Positions 15,475-21,744 of a stretch of 22,903 nucleotides of DNA are shown here, one piece after another; the first letter of the stretch is position 1, and every line of letters begins with the position of its first letter. The notes beneath the pieces are model-generated. The model saw only the letters and a program-made list of their open reading frames with translations, made no database searches and was not told the DNA's origin. The DNA is from Streptomyces exfoliatus (GTDB lineage Bacteria; Actinomycetota; Actinomycetes; Streptomycetales; Streptomycetaceae): positions 1-22,903 of the forward strand of contig NZ_JNZP01000046.1 of the NCBI RefSeq assembly GCF_000725545.1, written 5' to 3'. A program made the translations under genes and the position numbers.

Positions 15475-15595
15475 ACCCCTGATGCCTCTCCCTGTTCAGG
15501 GCGTTGCGCGTCTGACGCAACGTGCAAGGGGAGACCAGGCGGTTTGGCCGGCAGTACGGCTCCCTCTGTCGTAGGCGCCTGGCAGGATCGCGCAC

Positions 15596-16144
15596 GTGAT
15601 AGCCATCGAAGATCTCGTTTCCCGCGTGGCGGCGCAGGCCAGGGCCACTTCGACGACGCTGCCTCCCGCCGCCGGCACCGAGGACGTCGCCGAGGCGGAG
15701 GCGGTTCTCGGCTTCGCCCTCCCGCCCCTGCTGGCGAGCCTGTATCGAGAGGTGGCCAACGGTGGCTACGGCCCCGATCACCGGCTCCTTCCGCTGGTCG
15801 GGCCGGGGCGTACGGCGCTGAGCGAGTACCAGTCCGAGCGATCCGCATCGGCCGAGGACGACACGCCGTACTGGCCGGCGGGCGTGCTGCCGATCCTCGA
15901 CTGGGGCTGTGCGATGTACGCCGCGGTGGACTGCCTCAGCGAGACCGCCACGGTCCTCCTCTTCGACGCGAACGCCATGACGGACGACGGAGCCGCCGCC
16001 TGGTTCGTCGACGCCTGGAGTCTGGCCGAGTGGCTCGAAACCTGGCTCGCCGGAACAGGGTGGTACCGGGAAGACGCCGACGAGCACGAAGACGTGGCGG
16101 AGCCGACCCCGTGGGAGATGGCCGCCTCCCGGATCGCGGAGTGA
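15596..16144 (+). CDS. SMI1/KNR4 (SUKH) family protein
   Basis: 182 residues. The SUKH opening pattern is seen in TEDVAEAEAVLGFALPPLLA followed by SLYREVANGGYGPDHRLLPL (about 28-66): an E.E..LG..LP..L..LY...NGG. plan. Later PYWPAGVLPILDWGCAMYAA and a C-terminal SLAEWLETWLAG are usual for the family. SUKH proteins are often immunity proteins to contact-dependent nuclease toxins, but no toxin gene is visible here and many Streptomyces copies are solitary. GTG 15596 follows CAGGAT (15583-15588) by 7 nt with no Shine-Dalgarno, consistent with leaderless mRNA. Confidence 0.82.
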   Translation: MIAIEDLVSRVAAQARATSTTLPPAAGTEDVAEAEAVLGFALPPLLASLYREVANGGYGPDHRLLPLVGPGRTALSEYQSERSASAEDDTPYWPAGVLPILDWGCAMYAAVDCLSETATVLLFDANAMTDDGAAAWFVDAWSLAEWLETWLAGTGWYREDADEHEDVAEPTPWEMAASRIAE

Positions 16145-16266
16145 GTCTCGCCCTCCCACCACCGCCATGCCCAGAAGGCGGCCAGGGTGGCGACGATCAG
16201 CGCGATCGCGGTGACGAAGGCGAGACGCGAGGACGCGACGGGCCGGGTCAGGGGTTCCTGAGCCAC
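16145..16266 (-). other. Possible membrane-protein ORF or fragment opposite the SUKH gene
   Basis: On the minus strand, GTG 16266 opens MAQEPLTRPVASSRLAFVTA, then a hydrophobic run IALIVATLAAFWAWRWW and EGETHS, with almost all third positions G/C. The frame stays open to 15778, but from 16144 down it is antisense to the SUKH gene and its composition turns Ser/Arg-rich and gene-unlike. Either a real short membrane protein now runs into antisense sequence, or its 3' end was lost when the SUKH gene became adjacent. No Shine-Dalgarno is seen. Confidence 0.3.
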
Positions 16267-16462
16267 CAGGACGCTACGCGGGCGGGCGAATGTCCGGCCG
16301 GAGCGGTACTCAAGACCCGGGGATCGATGTCGGGCTTCGCGGGCAGGACGAACGGGGCGTCATGGTCGAGCGATCCGAGGTCCTCGCGGCATGAACACCA
16401 CCGTCTGTCGGCGGCCTGAAAATCGGTGGCATGCCCGGTCTGACCGCGGTGACGATCGTGGC
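16267..16462. other. Intergenic region upstream of the acetyltransferase
   Basis: No supported gene. Together with the preceding fragment it makes a 318-bp stretch without a firm gene. On the plus strand, GACGAT (16451-16456), 6 nt before the ATG of the next gene, could be a -10 element for a leaderless transcript. A minus-strand open stretch ending at 16248 has moderately coding-like composition but no start of useful length. Confidence 0.4.
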
Positions 16463-17038
16463 ATGTCCCACTTCCTCGAGACCGACCGGCTCGTCCTGCG
16501 TGCGTTCACGACGGCCGACATCGATCATCTGCTCGCCCTGGACAACGACCCCGAGGTCATGCGCTTCATCAACGGCGGAAGCCCCACAAGCCGGGAGGCG
16601 ATCGAGACGAGAACCCTCCCGCGGCTCCTGCACGACTACCCGTGCTGGAGGACCCGCGGCTACTGGGCCGCGCAGGAGAAGTCCACCGGCACCTTCCTGG
16701 GCTGGTTCGAGTTCCGGCCGTTGGAAGAGGACAGCCCCGCCGTGGTCGAACTCGGCTATCGGTTGAACCAGGCGGCATGGGGACACGGTTACGCCACCGA
16801 GGGGTCCCAGGCCCTGGTCCACAAGGGGTTCACGGACCTGGAGGTCGAGCGGGTCACCGCCAACACCATGGCCGTCAACACCCGATCCCGTCGCGTCGTG
16901 GAAAAGTCGGGCCTGTCCTTCATCCGGAACCGCACCGGGGACTGGCCGGAGCAGATCGAGGGCTCTGAGCACGGTGAAGTGGAGTACGAACTCTCCCGGA
17001 CCGAATGGGAGCGGTCTCGACAGACGTCAGCGGCCTGA
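16463..17038 (+). CDS. GNAT acetyltransferase, RimJ/RimL type
   Basis: 191 residues. It begins MSHFLETDRLVLRAFTTADI, the standard opening of the Acetyltransf_3 group (ETxRLxLRxxxxxD). The middle ELGYRLNQAAWGHGYATEGS is the family's YxLxxxxWGxGYATE strand and acetyl-CoA-binding loop, and VERVTANTMAVNTRSRRVVE followed by KSGL is the conserved N-x-x-S-x-x-x-x-x-K-x-G-like C-terminal motif. Members acetylate protein N-termini or small amines; the substrate is unknown here. Start ATG 16463 is preferred because upstream in-frame sequence is not family-like. Confidence 0.87.
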   Translation: MSHFLETDRLVLRAFTTADIDHLLALDNDPEVMRFINGGSPTSREAIETRTLPRLLHDYPCWRTRGYWAAQEKSTGTFLGWFEFRPLEEDSPAVVELGYRLNQAAWGHGYATEGSQALVHKGFTDLEVERVTANTMAVNTRSRRVVEKSGLSFIRNRTGDWPEQIEGSEHGEVEYELSRTEWERSRQTSAA

Positions 17039-17472
17039 TGCGCGACTCCGGACATGGACGGCGCCCTCTCGGGAACTGACGGCACCTTCTCGGGAGCTCA
17101 TGAAGGGGCCGGTCAGCCAGGCCATCACACGCAAGGGCCCCGCGTCCGTGTCGGTGCGCGGGCCTCATGACGGCGGCGTCACAACGGCCCCAGCGCATTC
17201 ACTCCGCCGAGGCCGCCCTTCCGGATCGCCACACGTGAGCGTGCTCGATCCACATTCGATTTTACGACTGTGGCGCGGGACAGGCGAGCGGACCGACGGG
17301 CCTTCGGGGGTCCGACTCAGCCGCGTTCTTCTCGCGGTGCCGGTGGGGTGCGAGGTGGGGGTCCTTTCAAGGGGCGGGCGATGGGCCGGCGAGTGAGGGG
17401 CCGGCGGGTGGGTTGTCCCGGGTGTCGGGTGCCCCACCCGCGGCCCTCGGCCGGAGGAATGGTCTGAGGCGG
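17039..17472. other. 434-bp region without a supported gene
   Basis: Open frames here are Pro/Arg/Gly-rich shadows without plausible starts. Visible structure: an imperfect 21-bp tandem repeat (17057-17098) and an AT-richer patch around 17251-17272 (ATTCGATTTTACGACT) that might hold a promoter. There is also G-rich sequence at 17340-17400. No tRNA or clear terminator was recognised. It separates the acetyltransferase from convergent leftward small genes. Confidence 0.5.
17057..17098 (+). repeat. 21-bp imperfect tandem repeat
   Basis: GACGGCGCCCTCTCGGGAAC-T (17057-17077) and GACGGCACCTTCTCGGGAGC-T (17078-17098) differ at three positions. The repeat lies 18 bp after the acetyltransferase stop. 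Confidence 0.7.
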
Positions 17473-17682
17473 TCAGGGCCAGGTGCCCGTGAGCCGGCGG
17501 CGGGAGGCCTGGGCCGTCGGCGTGGGGTGGCTGTGGCCGGGCGGCCGGATGATGGCCGGGAACGGTTCGCTGAAGTGGTGTGCCGCGATGCGTGCGTCGT
17601 GCTGGGCGTTGAGGCGGTGGATCAGGCGCATGCCGAACGCGATCAGCAGGGCTCCTGCCGCGAGCGCGATCAGGGTCTCCAT
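17473..17682 (-). CDS. Small membrane-anchored protein, 69 aa
   Basis: METLIALAAGALLIAFGMRL gives one N-terminal TM segment (about 3-21). A short His-containing cytoplasmic tail follows (HRLNAQHDARIAAHHFSEPF) with a Pro-rich end. No family recognised. The start is firm: GGAGGTGACGTC precedes ATG 17682, and the upstream DUF5994 stop codon lies inside this Shine-Dalgarno, 4 nt from the ATG, so the two genes are co-translated. Confidence 0.72.
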   Translation of the reverse strand: METLIALAAGALLIAFGMRLIHRLNAQHDARIAAHHFSEPFPAIIRPPGHSHPTPTAQASRRRLTGTWP

Positions 17683-17686
17683 GACG

Positions 17687-18241
17687 TCACCTCCGCGGGG
17701 TTCGCGGCAGCGCGATCATCCGGGCTCCGACGACCGCGTGGGGCAGCGGCGGCCGGGCGGACCCGCCGTCGGTCTCCCAGGTGTCCACACCGCTGCGGGC
17801 GTCGCGCGTACGGCGGCCGGTCGCGGCTTCGTCGGAGATGAGGACACCGGCGGGCAGGACGCTGCCGGGGAGGGCGGCGGCGTTCATGAGCCGGGCGGCT
17901 GCGGCGGGTTCGGTCTCGGGTGGGATCACCAGAAGGTCGCAGCGGCCGACGGTGTAGGAGAGCAGGATCATCTTGTCGGGATCCTGTTCGGTGAACCAGC
18001 CCACGTGCACGGTGTGCCCGGTGGCGGGAACCGTGTGCGGGACGACGGGCCAGCGGGTGGGGTTCACCGTGACGCGAGTGATGCGTCCGTAGTGCTCCTC
18101 CAGCGCGTCGGCCAAGGGCGGAAGCTCGGCGGCGAGGTCACGCGAACGAGGCCACCAGGCGCCGTCCAGGAGGCCGGCGAGGGTGGACTTCGGCGTCAGC
18201 GACAGGCGCGCCGAGAGCGGGGGTGCGAGGGCGATGCTCAT
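17687..18241 (-). CDS. DUF5994 family protein
   Basis: 184 residues from ATG 18241. The family signature is clear: LSARLSLTPKSTLAGLLDGA followed by WWPRSRDLAAELPPLADAL (about 9-47), then RVTVNPTRWPVV, HTVHVGWFTEQDPDKMILLS and CDLLVIPPETEPAAAARLMN. DUF5994 proteins are soluble actinobacterial proteins of unknown function, often several per Streptomyces or Mycobacterium genome and commonly near stress genes. The frame is open upstream to 18427, but that extension is not family-like. A GC-rich palindrome lies 19 nt upstream of the start. It forms an operon with the small membrane protein downstream. Confidence 0.85.
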   Translation of the reverse strand: MSIALAPPLSARLSLTPKSTLAGLLDGAWWPRSRDLAAELPPLADALEEHYGRITRVTVNPTRWPVVPHTVPATGHTVHVGWFTEQDPDKMILLSYTVGRCDLLVIPPETEPAAAARLMNAAALPGSVLPAGVLISDEAATGRRTRDARSGVDTWETDGGSARPPLPHAVVGARMIALPRTPRR

Positions 18242-18577
18242 GATCGCGGATCCGTCTCCGGGCCGCCCTGCAGGGCGGCCCAGTGTATTGATCGCCGGAA
18301 ACGACGTCCGCGTGGGAGCGGGTGCTCGAGTTACTCCCGGTAAATCCAGCCTACTCCGCCCCGTGCCCGGACGAGCCGTTCCGAGCAGATGACTTTCCGG
18401 CGGGAAACCCACCTCGCCGACAGCCACGTCGACAGCCCCGACCGGACAGGCGGACCGCCATGGCCCAGCCCCGCCGTCTACGCCCTCCAGCGCCCCGACC
18501 CTCGCCCCGCTGGTTCGGCTTCCACGAGGTCGTCCACGCCCTGACCGTCGTCTTCCACGCCCTGACCGTCGCAGCCG
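18242..18577. other. Gap between DUF5994 and the 60-aa membrane protein gene
   Basis: 336 bp without an intact gene. It contains the 22-bp palindrome (18260-18281), an AT-richer segment (18282-18360) where the leftward DUF5994 promoter probably lies, and the hemolysin III remnant from 18461. No confident -10/-35 pair was recognised. Confidence 0.5.
18260..18281. promoter_or_regulatory. 22-bp perfect palindrome in the DUF5994 leader
   Basis: The arm GGGCCGCCCTG is followed directly by its reverse complement CAGGGCGGCCC. It is 19 nt upstream of the DUF5994 start. It could be an operator or, in RNA, a hairpin next to the ribosome site. It shares CCCTGC and GCAGGGCGGCC with the element at 18773-18790. 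Confidence 0.5.
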
Positions 18578-18600
18578 TCACCGCCCGACCGTGGTGGGCC
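18461..18600 (+). pseudogene. Frameshifted C-terminal remnant of a hemolysin III family membrane protein
   Basis: One plus-strand frame reads SPAVYALQRPDP (18470-18505 area), and the next frame continues SPRWFGFHEVVHALTVV (from about 18511). Joined, they match the conserved hemolysin III (HlyIII/YqfA) C-terminus, VYALxRPxPSPRWFGFHEVFHxLTV. One C is missing near 18500 (CCC-GAC-CC-TCG). The next 24 bp are duplicated (CCACGCCCTGACCGTCG occurs twice, 18533-18549 and 18554-18573 region), destroying the last helix. No intact upstream part is present, so this is a decayed fragment. It overlaps the 3' end of the leftward 60-aa gene. Confidence 0.65.
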
Positions 18601-18760
18601 TGCCTCGGCGGGTACGCAGTATCGAGCGCACCAGCAGGTACAGCACGGCGACGACGAGAAGCAGCACCCCGGTGGAGAGCAGATACAGCGCTCCGTCCAC
18701 GACAGCGCCGATGACGATCAGGGCGATGGCGCTGCTGAGCACAATCAGGAAGAGGAACAT
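18578..18760 (-). CDS. Small two-helix membrane protein, 60 aa
   Basis: MFLFLIVLSSAIALIVIGAV and ALYLLSTGVLLLVVAVLYLL form two TM segments, followed by a basic tail (RSILRTRRGRPTT). No family recognised. The start is firm: GGGAGG lies 9 nt upstream of ATG 18760. The Shine-Dalgarno abuts a CCCTGC-G-GCAGGG inverted repeat (18773-18785). Size and position resemble the hydrophobic stress-associated miniproteins common near Asp23 and DUF6131 genes in Streptomyces. Confidence 0.75.
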   Translation of the reverse strand: MFLFLIVLSSAIALIVIGAVVDGALYLLSTGVLLLVVAVLYLLVRSILRTRRGRPTTVGR

Positions 18761-18772
18761 CGCGCTACGCCT

Positions 18773-18790
18773 CCCTGCGGCAGGGCGGCC
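18773..18790. promoter_or_regulatory. Inverted repeat overlapping the ribosome site of the 60-aa gene
   Basis: CCCTGC (18773-18778) and GCAGGG (18780-18785) form a 6-bp stem with a one-base centre. In the leftward mRNA the stem includes the start of the GGGAGG Shine-Dalgarno. GCAGGGCGGCC (18780-18790) is identical to 18270-18280 in the DUF5994 leader. The steric limit of a one-base loop would open at least one pair. Confidence 0.45.
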
Positions 18791-18838
18791 TGGTGAAGAC
18801 TCGACTACCGGGGCTGCGTCGACTCGGAGCCGAACCGC

Positions 18839-18994
18839 CTACCAGTAATGACGGCGTCCGCCGACCGCGTGACCGGCCGCCCCGAGGATCCACAGGATGA
18901 CGCCGATCACGACCAGGACGATCCCGATCGTCCACAAGATGGAGATGCTGGCCACGAACCCGATGACAAGCAGGATGATCCCGAGAATGATCAT
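18839..18994 (-). CDS. DUF6131 family small membrane protein
   Basis: 51 residues: MIILGIILLVIGFVASISIL, WTIGIVLVVIGVILWILGAA and the tail GHAVGGRRHYW. Two TM segments with the IPILWTIG-like turn and the C-terminal GGRRHYW are the DUF6131 hallmark. Function unknown. ATG 18994 has GGAGGTCACC directly upstream, an ideal Shine-Dalgarno; the frame's longer start at 19048 would add a non-conserved 18-residue extension. It is 78 nt upstream of the 60-aa membrane gene. Confidence 0.85.
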   Translation of the reverse strand: MIILGIILLVIGFVASISILWTIGIVLVVIGVILWILGAAGHAVGGRRHYW

Positions 18995-19040
18995 GGTGAC
19001 CTCCGGTCTCGCAGGTACCTCGCTTCCAGAGTAGGCACAA

Positions 19041-19054
19041 GCCGCCAAGGCGGC
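19041..19054. promoter_or_regulatory. GC-rich inverted repeat upstream of the DUF6131 gene
   Basis: GCCGCC-AA-GGCGGC, a 6-bp stem with a 2-nt centre, followed by GGCCTGTCAGGCC overlap. CAAGGCGGCC (19046-19055) differs by one base from the CAGGGCGGCC motif at 18271 and 18781. Since it lies 47 nt upstream of ATG 18994, it could be in the promoter or leader. Confidence 0.4.
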
Positions 19055-19107
19055 CTGTCAGGCCGTCACTTTCCTGCCCTGCCCGCGCGCGCGACCAGAA
19101 GCCGTCC

Positions 19108-19123
19108 GACCGGCAAGCCGGTC
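19108..19123 (-). terminator. Small hairpin downstream of the AmaP-like gene
   Basis: GACCGGC-AA-GCCGGTC, a perfect 7-bp stem about 94 nt after the stop of the leftward Asp23-type operon. It is a candidate operon terminator without U-tract; the short loop implies the innermost pair opens. Confidence 0.4.
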
Positions 19124-19183
19124 AGGTGCGGTGTGACGGCCGCGGCAACCAGGAGCCGCCGGGCGAGATCCGTCCCTGAATGC

Positions 19184-19204
19184 GGGATACGGGATACGGG
19201 ATAC
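19184..19204 (+). repeat. Three perfect tandem heptamers (GGGATAC)
   Basis: GGGATAC repeats at 19184-19190, 19191-19197 and 19198-19204, immediately after the 3' end of the AmaP-like gene. Such short arrays arise by polymerase slippage and may vary between strains. Confidence 0.85.
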
Positions 19205-19216
19205 GGCGGAGAATTC

Positions 19217-19813
19217 TCAGTCGACCCGATGAGCGCGGTGGCGGACTTCCCGGAGGCTGACCTCCGCCGGGAGACGGTCGAGGCCCGCCGAGTCCCGCGC
19301 GTGTACGAGCGTGTCCCGGTCGAGTCGGTCCAGGATCCGTTCCGGTTCGGCGTGAGGCTCCAGCCACAGCCGCACTCGTGCGACCGGGGCGGTACGCCGA
19401 CCCGTCAGGCGCACCCGTGCCCGCGCGACTCCGTCCAAGGCTTGCGCCTCTGCCTCGATCACGTCCTCCAGGGCGCGGCCGCCGAGCCGGGCCGTCGCAC
19501 CGTCCTGGCTGTCGACGAGGACCTGGTGCAGCCGGTCTTTGCGCAGCAGTGCCCAGAGCCACCACAGCAGCAGCGCCAGCACCGCGGTGAGCACCGCGAT
19601 GACGGTCGGCCACCACCAGTCCTCCGCCCGCCACCGCAGGCGTCCCTCGTCGCCCAGGACGACATCGGCCGGACCTCGGAACGGCCACCAGCCCGGCACG
19701 TCGAAACCCCACCGGCGCTGCAGATCCAGACCGCCCAGGAGCACGCCGCCGCCCAGGGCGAACAGTCCGAGGCCGAGCAGCCCCAGCAGAACCCGGTTCA
19801 CTGTCTTGATCAT
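19217..19813 (-). CDS. amaP: AmaP-like alkaline-shock membrane anchor protein
   Basis: 198 residues. Two TM segments lie at about 5-28 (NRVLLGLLGLGLFALGGGVL) and 68-90 (WWPTVIAVLTAVLALLLWWL), with a Trp-rich periplasmic loop between them (WGFDVPGWWPF). A cytoplasmic domain (92-198) contains RARVRLTGRRTAPVARVRLW, a beta-rich segment like the Asp23-related domain of AmaP. In Staphylococcus, AmaP tethers Asp23 to the membrane; the operon position here supports the same role. It starts 12 nt after the DUF6286 gene ends. Confidence 0.75.
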   Translation of the reverse strand: MIKTVNRVLLGLLGLGLFALGGGVLLGGLDLQRRWGFDVPGWWPFRGPADVVLGDEGRLRWRAEDWWWPTVIAVLTAVLALLLWWLWALLRKDRLHQVLVDSQDGATARLGGRALEDVIEAEAQALDGVARARVRLTGRRTAPVARVRLWLEPHAEPERILDRLDRDTLVHARDSAGLDRLPAEVSLREVRHRAHRVD

Positions 19814-19825
19814 CGGGATCGACCG

Positions 19826-20497
19826 TCAGCCTTTCTTCGGGCGCCGGACGTGGACGGCCAGCGTGGGGCGCCGGGCGAGACCCAGACTCGTCATGGCTTC
19901 GCCCAGCGCGGCATCGAGGTCGGCACGGACCTCGTCGAGATCGCGGAAATGCACCTGCGCCCGGACTTTGATCTTCCGGCGACTCACGTCGACACGAGCC
20001 GACTCGACACCGGACACCCGTACGGCCCGGTCACGCAGGAGCAGGGCGACCGCCCGGCGGTCGAGACCCGCGCGGACCTCGCCTGTTCCTCCGGTGCCGG
20101 GGGGCTGCCGCATGGGAAGCAGTCTGCGCAGTCCCGGTGTCACCGCCAGCAGTACGAGGCAGAGGCCGAGGGCCATCGCCACCGCGGCCCCGACGATCAC
20201 CCACACGTCGTCCAGCGGCCGTGTGGCCAGCTCGTCCGCGAGCCGGCGTCGCCAGCCCATCCCGGGCCGGCCCGCCCGCACCGAGACCACGTCGTACAGG
20301 AGCAGCCCGACGGCTGCGAGGGACAGCAGAGCCACGACGATCGCAGGGACCCGCCGCGCGGACCAGAAACGACGCGGCGATGCACGGGCTGTCGGAATCG
20401 CGCCGGTGTCCGGGTGCCCTGCGGAGGAATCCGTCTTCGCAGGCTCCGAGGGAGGGTCGCTGTCGCCGGGCAGCTGCCGCCCCGTGTGCGCGCTCAT
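19826..20497 (-). CDS. DUF6286 family membrane protein of the Asp23 operon
   Basis: 223 residues. A polar N-terminus (MSAHTGRQLPGDSDPPSEPA) is followed by TM 1 at about 50-70 (VPAIVVALLSLAAVGLLLYD), an external loop, TM 2 at about 98-120 (VWVIVGAAVAMALGLCLVLL) and a cytoplasmic domain ending KIKVRAQVHFRDLDEVRADL, an Asp23-like alpha/beta pattern. DUF6286 is regularly encoded with Asp23/Gls24 proteins in actinobacteria; function unknown. GGGAGAGGGTGAG precedes the ATG, and the start overlaps the upstream stop by ATGA, implying coupled translation. Confidence 0.82.
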   Translation of the reverse strand: MSAHTGRQLPGDSDPPSEPAKTDSSAGHPDTGAIPTARASPRRFWSARRVPAIVVALLSLAAVGLLLYDVVSVRAGRPGMGWRRRLADELATRPLDDVWVIVGAAVAMALGLCLVLLAVTPGLRRLLPMRQPPGTGGTGEVRAGLDRRAVALLLRDRAVRVSGVESARVDVSRRKIKVRAQVHFRDLDEVRADLDAALGEAMTSLGLARRPTLAVHVRRPKKG

Positions 20498-20937
20498 CTC
20501 ACCCTCTCCCGTTCTGTTCGCCGCGAGTGGGCCGAGTGCAGCCTCTCGACGGCCACCACGAGGTCGGACACCTCCACACCGGCCCATGCCGTGACTCGTT
20601 CGGTGACCTCTCGGCGCACCGCCGCGCACTGCGCCCCGATGTCCGACGGATAGCCCAGTTCCACGGCGATGCGCATCCGCACCTGCCCGAGCACCGGTCG
20701 GCTCTCGGCAGGACCGTCTGCCCCCTCCGAGCCGTTCCCCTCCGGCGCCCGCCGCACCACCGCCGTCACGTGAGGTGTGCGGTCGCCAGGGGGCACGTGA
20801 CCGGTCGGCTCGGTGAAACGGCTCAGCGCCTCGCGCGCCACCCGGGCGGCGATCTTCGCGACGACCCGGTCGGCGACCGAGGTCGCACCCCGCTCCCGGC
20901 GGGGCACGGCCGGGCGCCTGTCGGCTTCCCTGGTCAC
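20494..20937 (-). CDS. Asp23/Gls24-like protein (second copy)
   Basis: 147 residues. The Asp23 plan is seen in TSVADRVVAKIAARVAREAL near the N-terminus, then VRMRIAVELGYPSDIGAQCA, AVRREVTERVTAWAGVEVSD and LVVAVERL, matching the IaxxAxxxxxGV / V..GYs..i..v...v...v....G..V..V.V.v pattern. A variable insert (about 60-85) separates the parts. It has no TM segment. GTG 20937 overlaps the DUF2273 stop (GTGA), and its own stop overlaps the DUF6286 start, so it lies in the middle of a coupled operon. Confidence 0.78.
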   Translation of the reverse strand: MTREADRRPAVPRRERGATSVADRVVAKIAARVAREALSRFTEPTGHVPPGDRTPHVTAVVRRAPEGNGSEGADGPAESRPVLGQVRMRIAVELGYPSDIGAQCAAVRREVTERVTAWAGVEVSDLVVAVERLHSAHSRRTERERVR

Positions 20938-21161
20938 TGCCGCCAGTCTCTCCGTGCCCGGCGCTGGTCGTCACGAATACGTTCCTGATCGTCCCGGCGG
21001 CGGACGAAGTCACCGGGTTCGAAATCACCTTCCGCCAAACGCCCGACCACGAGCCCGACGACACCCAGCGCCAGTACCAGCAAGAAGGCCCAGAAGCCAC
21101 CGAAGTACGCGGCGAAACCCAGCGCCATTCCGGCGGCCAAACCCACCACGGATCTGCTCAT
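20934..21161 (-). CDS. DUF2273-like small membrane protein
   Basis: 75 residues from ATG 21161, with AAGGAG 7 nt upstream; an in-frame GTG at 21176 would place the Shine-Dalgarno inside the gene. MSRSVVGLAAGMALGFAAYF and GFWAFLLVLALGVVGLVVGR form two TM segments, and a charged tail follows (FVRRRDDQERIRDDQRRARR). This two-helix protein with charged tail matches DUF2273, a regular partner of Asp23/Gls24 proteins that may help anchor them. It lies 36 nt after the first Asp23 gene. Confidence 0.82.
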   Translation of the reverse strand: MSRSVVGLAAGMALGFAAYFGGFWAFLLVLALGVVGLVVGRLAEGDFEPGDFVRRRDDQERIRDDQRRARRDWRQ

Positions 21162-21197
21162 CACACGCTCCTTCACCCGGCGGCCGACTCCGTCCGG

Positions 21198-21638
21198 CTA
21201 CTGGAGCCGCTGCCGCTCCTGGCCCTCGCCGTCCTCGTCCTCCTCGTCGGGCAGCTTCACATCACCGACCATGATGTTGACTTCCACGACTTCCCGACCC
21301 GCCATCCGCTCCACCGCGGAGATCACGTTCTCCCGCACCGCCCCGGCCACGTCCGTGATCGAGACGCCGTAGTCGACGACGAGCTCCAGATCGATGGCCG
21401 TCTGCACCTCTCCGACCTCGACGCTGACCCCGCGGGTGACGGACTTGCCACTACCGGCGCCAGGCATCCGCTCCCGCACGGATCCCATCGAGCGCGCGAA
21501 CCCGCTGCCCAGGGCGTGGACGCCGCGCACGTCCCGTGCCGCCATCCCGGCGATCTTCTCCACCACCACATCGGCGATGGATGTCCGGCCACGGGAACCG
21601 GGCGCGCCGCCATACTTTGCGCCGGTGTGCTCAGTCAT
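21198..21638 (-). CDS. Asp23/Gls24 family envelope stress protein
   Basis: 146 residues from ATG 21638, with CAGGAG 6 nt upstream. The family core is TSIADVVVEKIAGMAARDVR followed by GVHALGSGFAR (about 20-50), then VEVGEVQTAIDLELVVDYGV, SITDVAGAVRENVISAVERM and AGREVVEVNIMVGDVKLPDE. The C-terminus is strongly acidic (DEEDEDGEG). Asp23 is an abundant alkaline-shock protein that clusters at the membrane through AmaP. This is the first gene of a five-gene leftward operon (Asp23, DUF2273, Asp23-like, DUF6286, AmaP) and follows an AT-rich promoter region. Confidence 0.9.
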   Translation of the reverse strand: MTEHTGAKYGGAPGSRGRTSIADVVVEKIAGMAARDVRGVHALGSGFARSMGSVRERMPGAGSGKSVTRGVSVEVGEVQTAIDLELVVDYGVSITDVAGAVRENVISAVERMAGREVVEVNIMVGDVKLPDEEDEDGEGQERQRLQ

Positions 21639-21672
21639 CAGGCACTCCTGCCTCGAGAAGTCAGCCGTGCAT

Positions 21673-21712
21673 CCCTTATTCGAATTATATTCTCTATGGG
21701 CCGTTTTATCCG
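21673..21712. promoter_or_regulatory. AT-rich divergent promoter region of the Asp23 operon and the P10-family gene
   Basis: This is by far the most AT-rich stretch in the window (CCTTATTCGAATTATATTCT and onwards to TTTTATCC). Leftward, TATAAT at 21689-21684 is a perfect -10 with about 40 nt of leader to ATG 21638; no good -35 hexamer was found, which may mean an activator or alternative sigma factor. ATTCGAAT (21678-21685) is a perfect palindrome beside it. Rightward, TATTCT (21688-21693) is a possible -10. Confidence 0.55.
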
Positions 21713-21744
21713 GTCGTCGTGAGTCGAGGGAGAGGGTGGAAGAG

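Noticed and set aside
16310..16972. 220-codon minus-strand frame opposite the RimJ/L acetyltransferase
   Set aside because: Antisense shadow; the plus strand has the complete acetyltransferase motif set.
17165..17437. Pro/His/Arg-rich 90-codon minus-strand frame
   Set aside because: No ribosome site, no recognisable motif and uneven third-position bias; treated as non-coding.
18322..18714. 130-codon plus-strand frame
   Set aside because: Not a single gene: only a short middle part is recognisable, as one frame of the broken hemolysin III remnant, and the rest is antisense to the 60-aa membrane protein.
18995..19040. Sigma-B-like promoter before DUF6131 (GCTT ... AGGTAC)
   Set aside because: The -10 resembles GGGTAC but the spacer to the GNNT element is about 18 nt, longer than the 14-16 nt of the known consensus.
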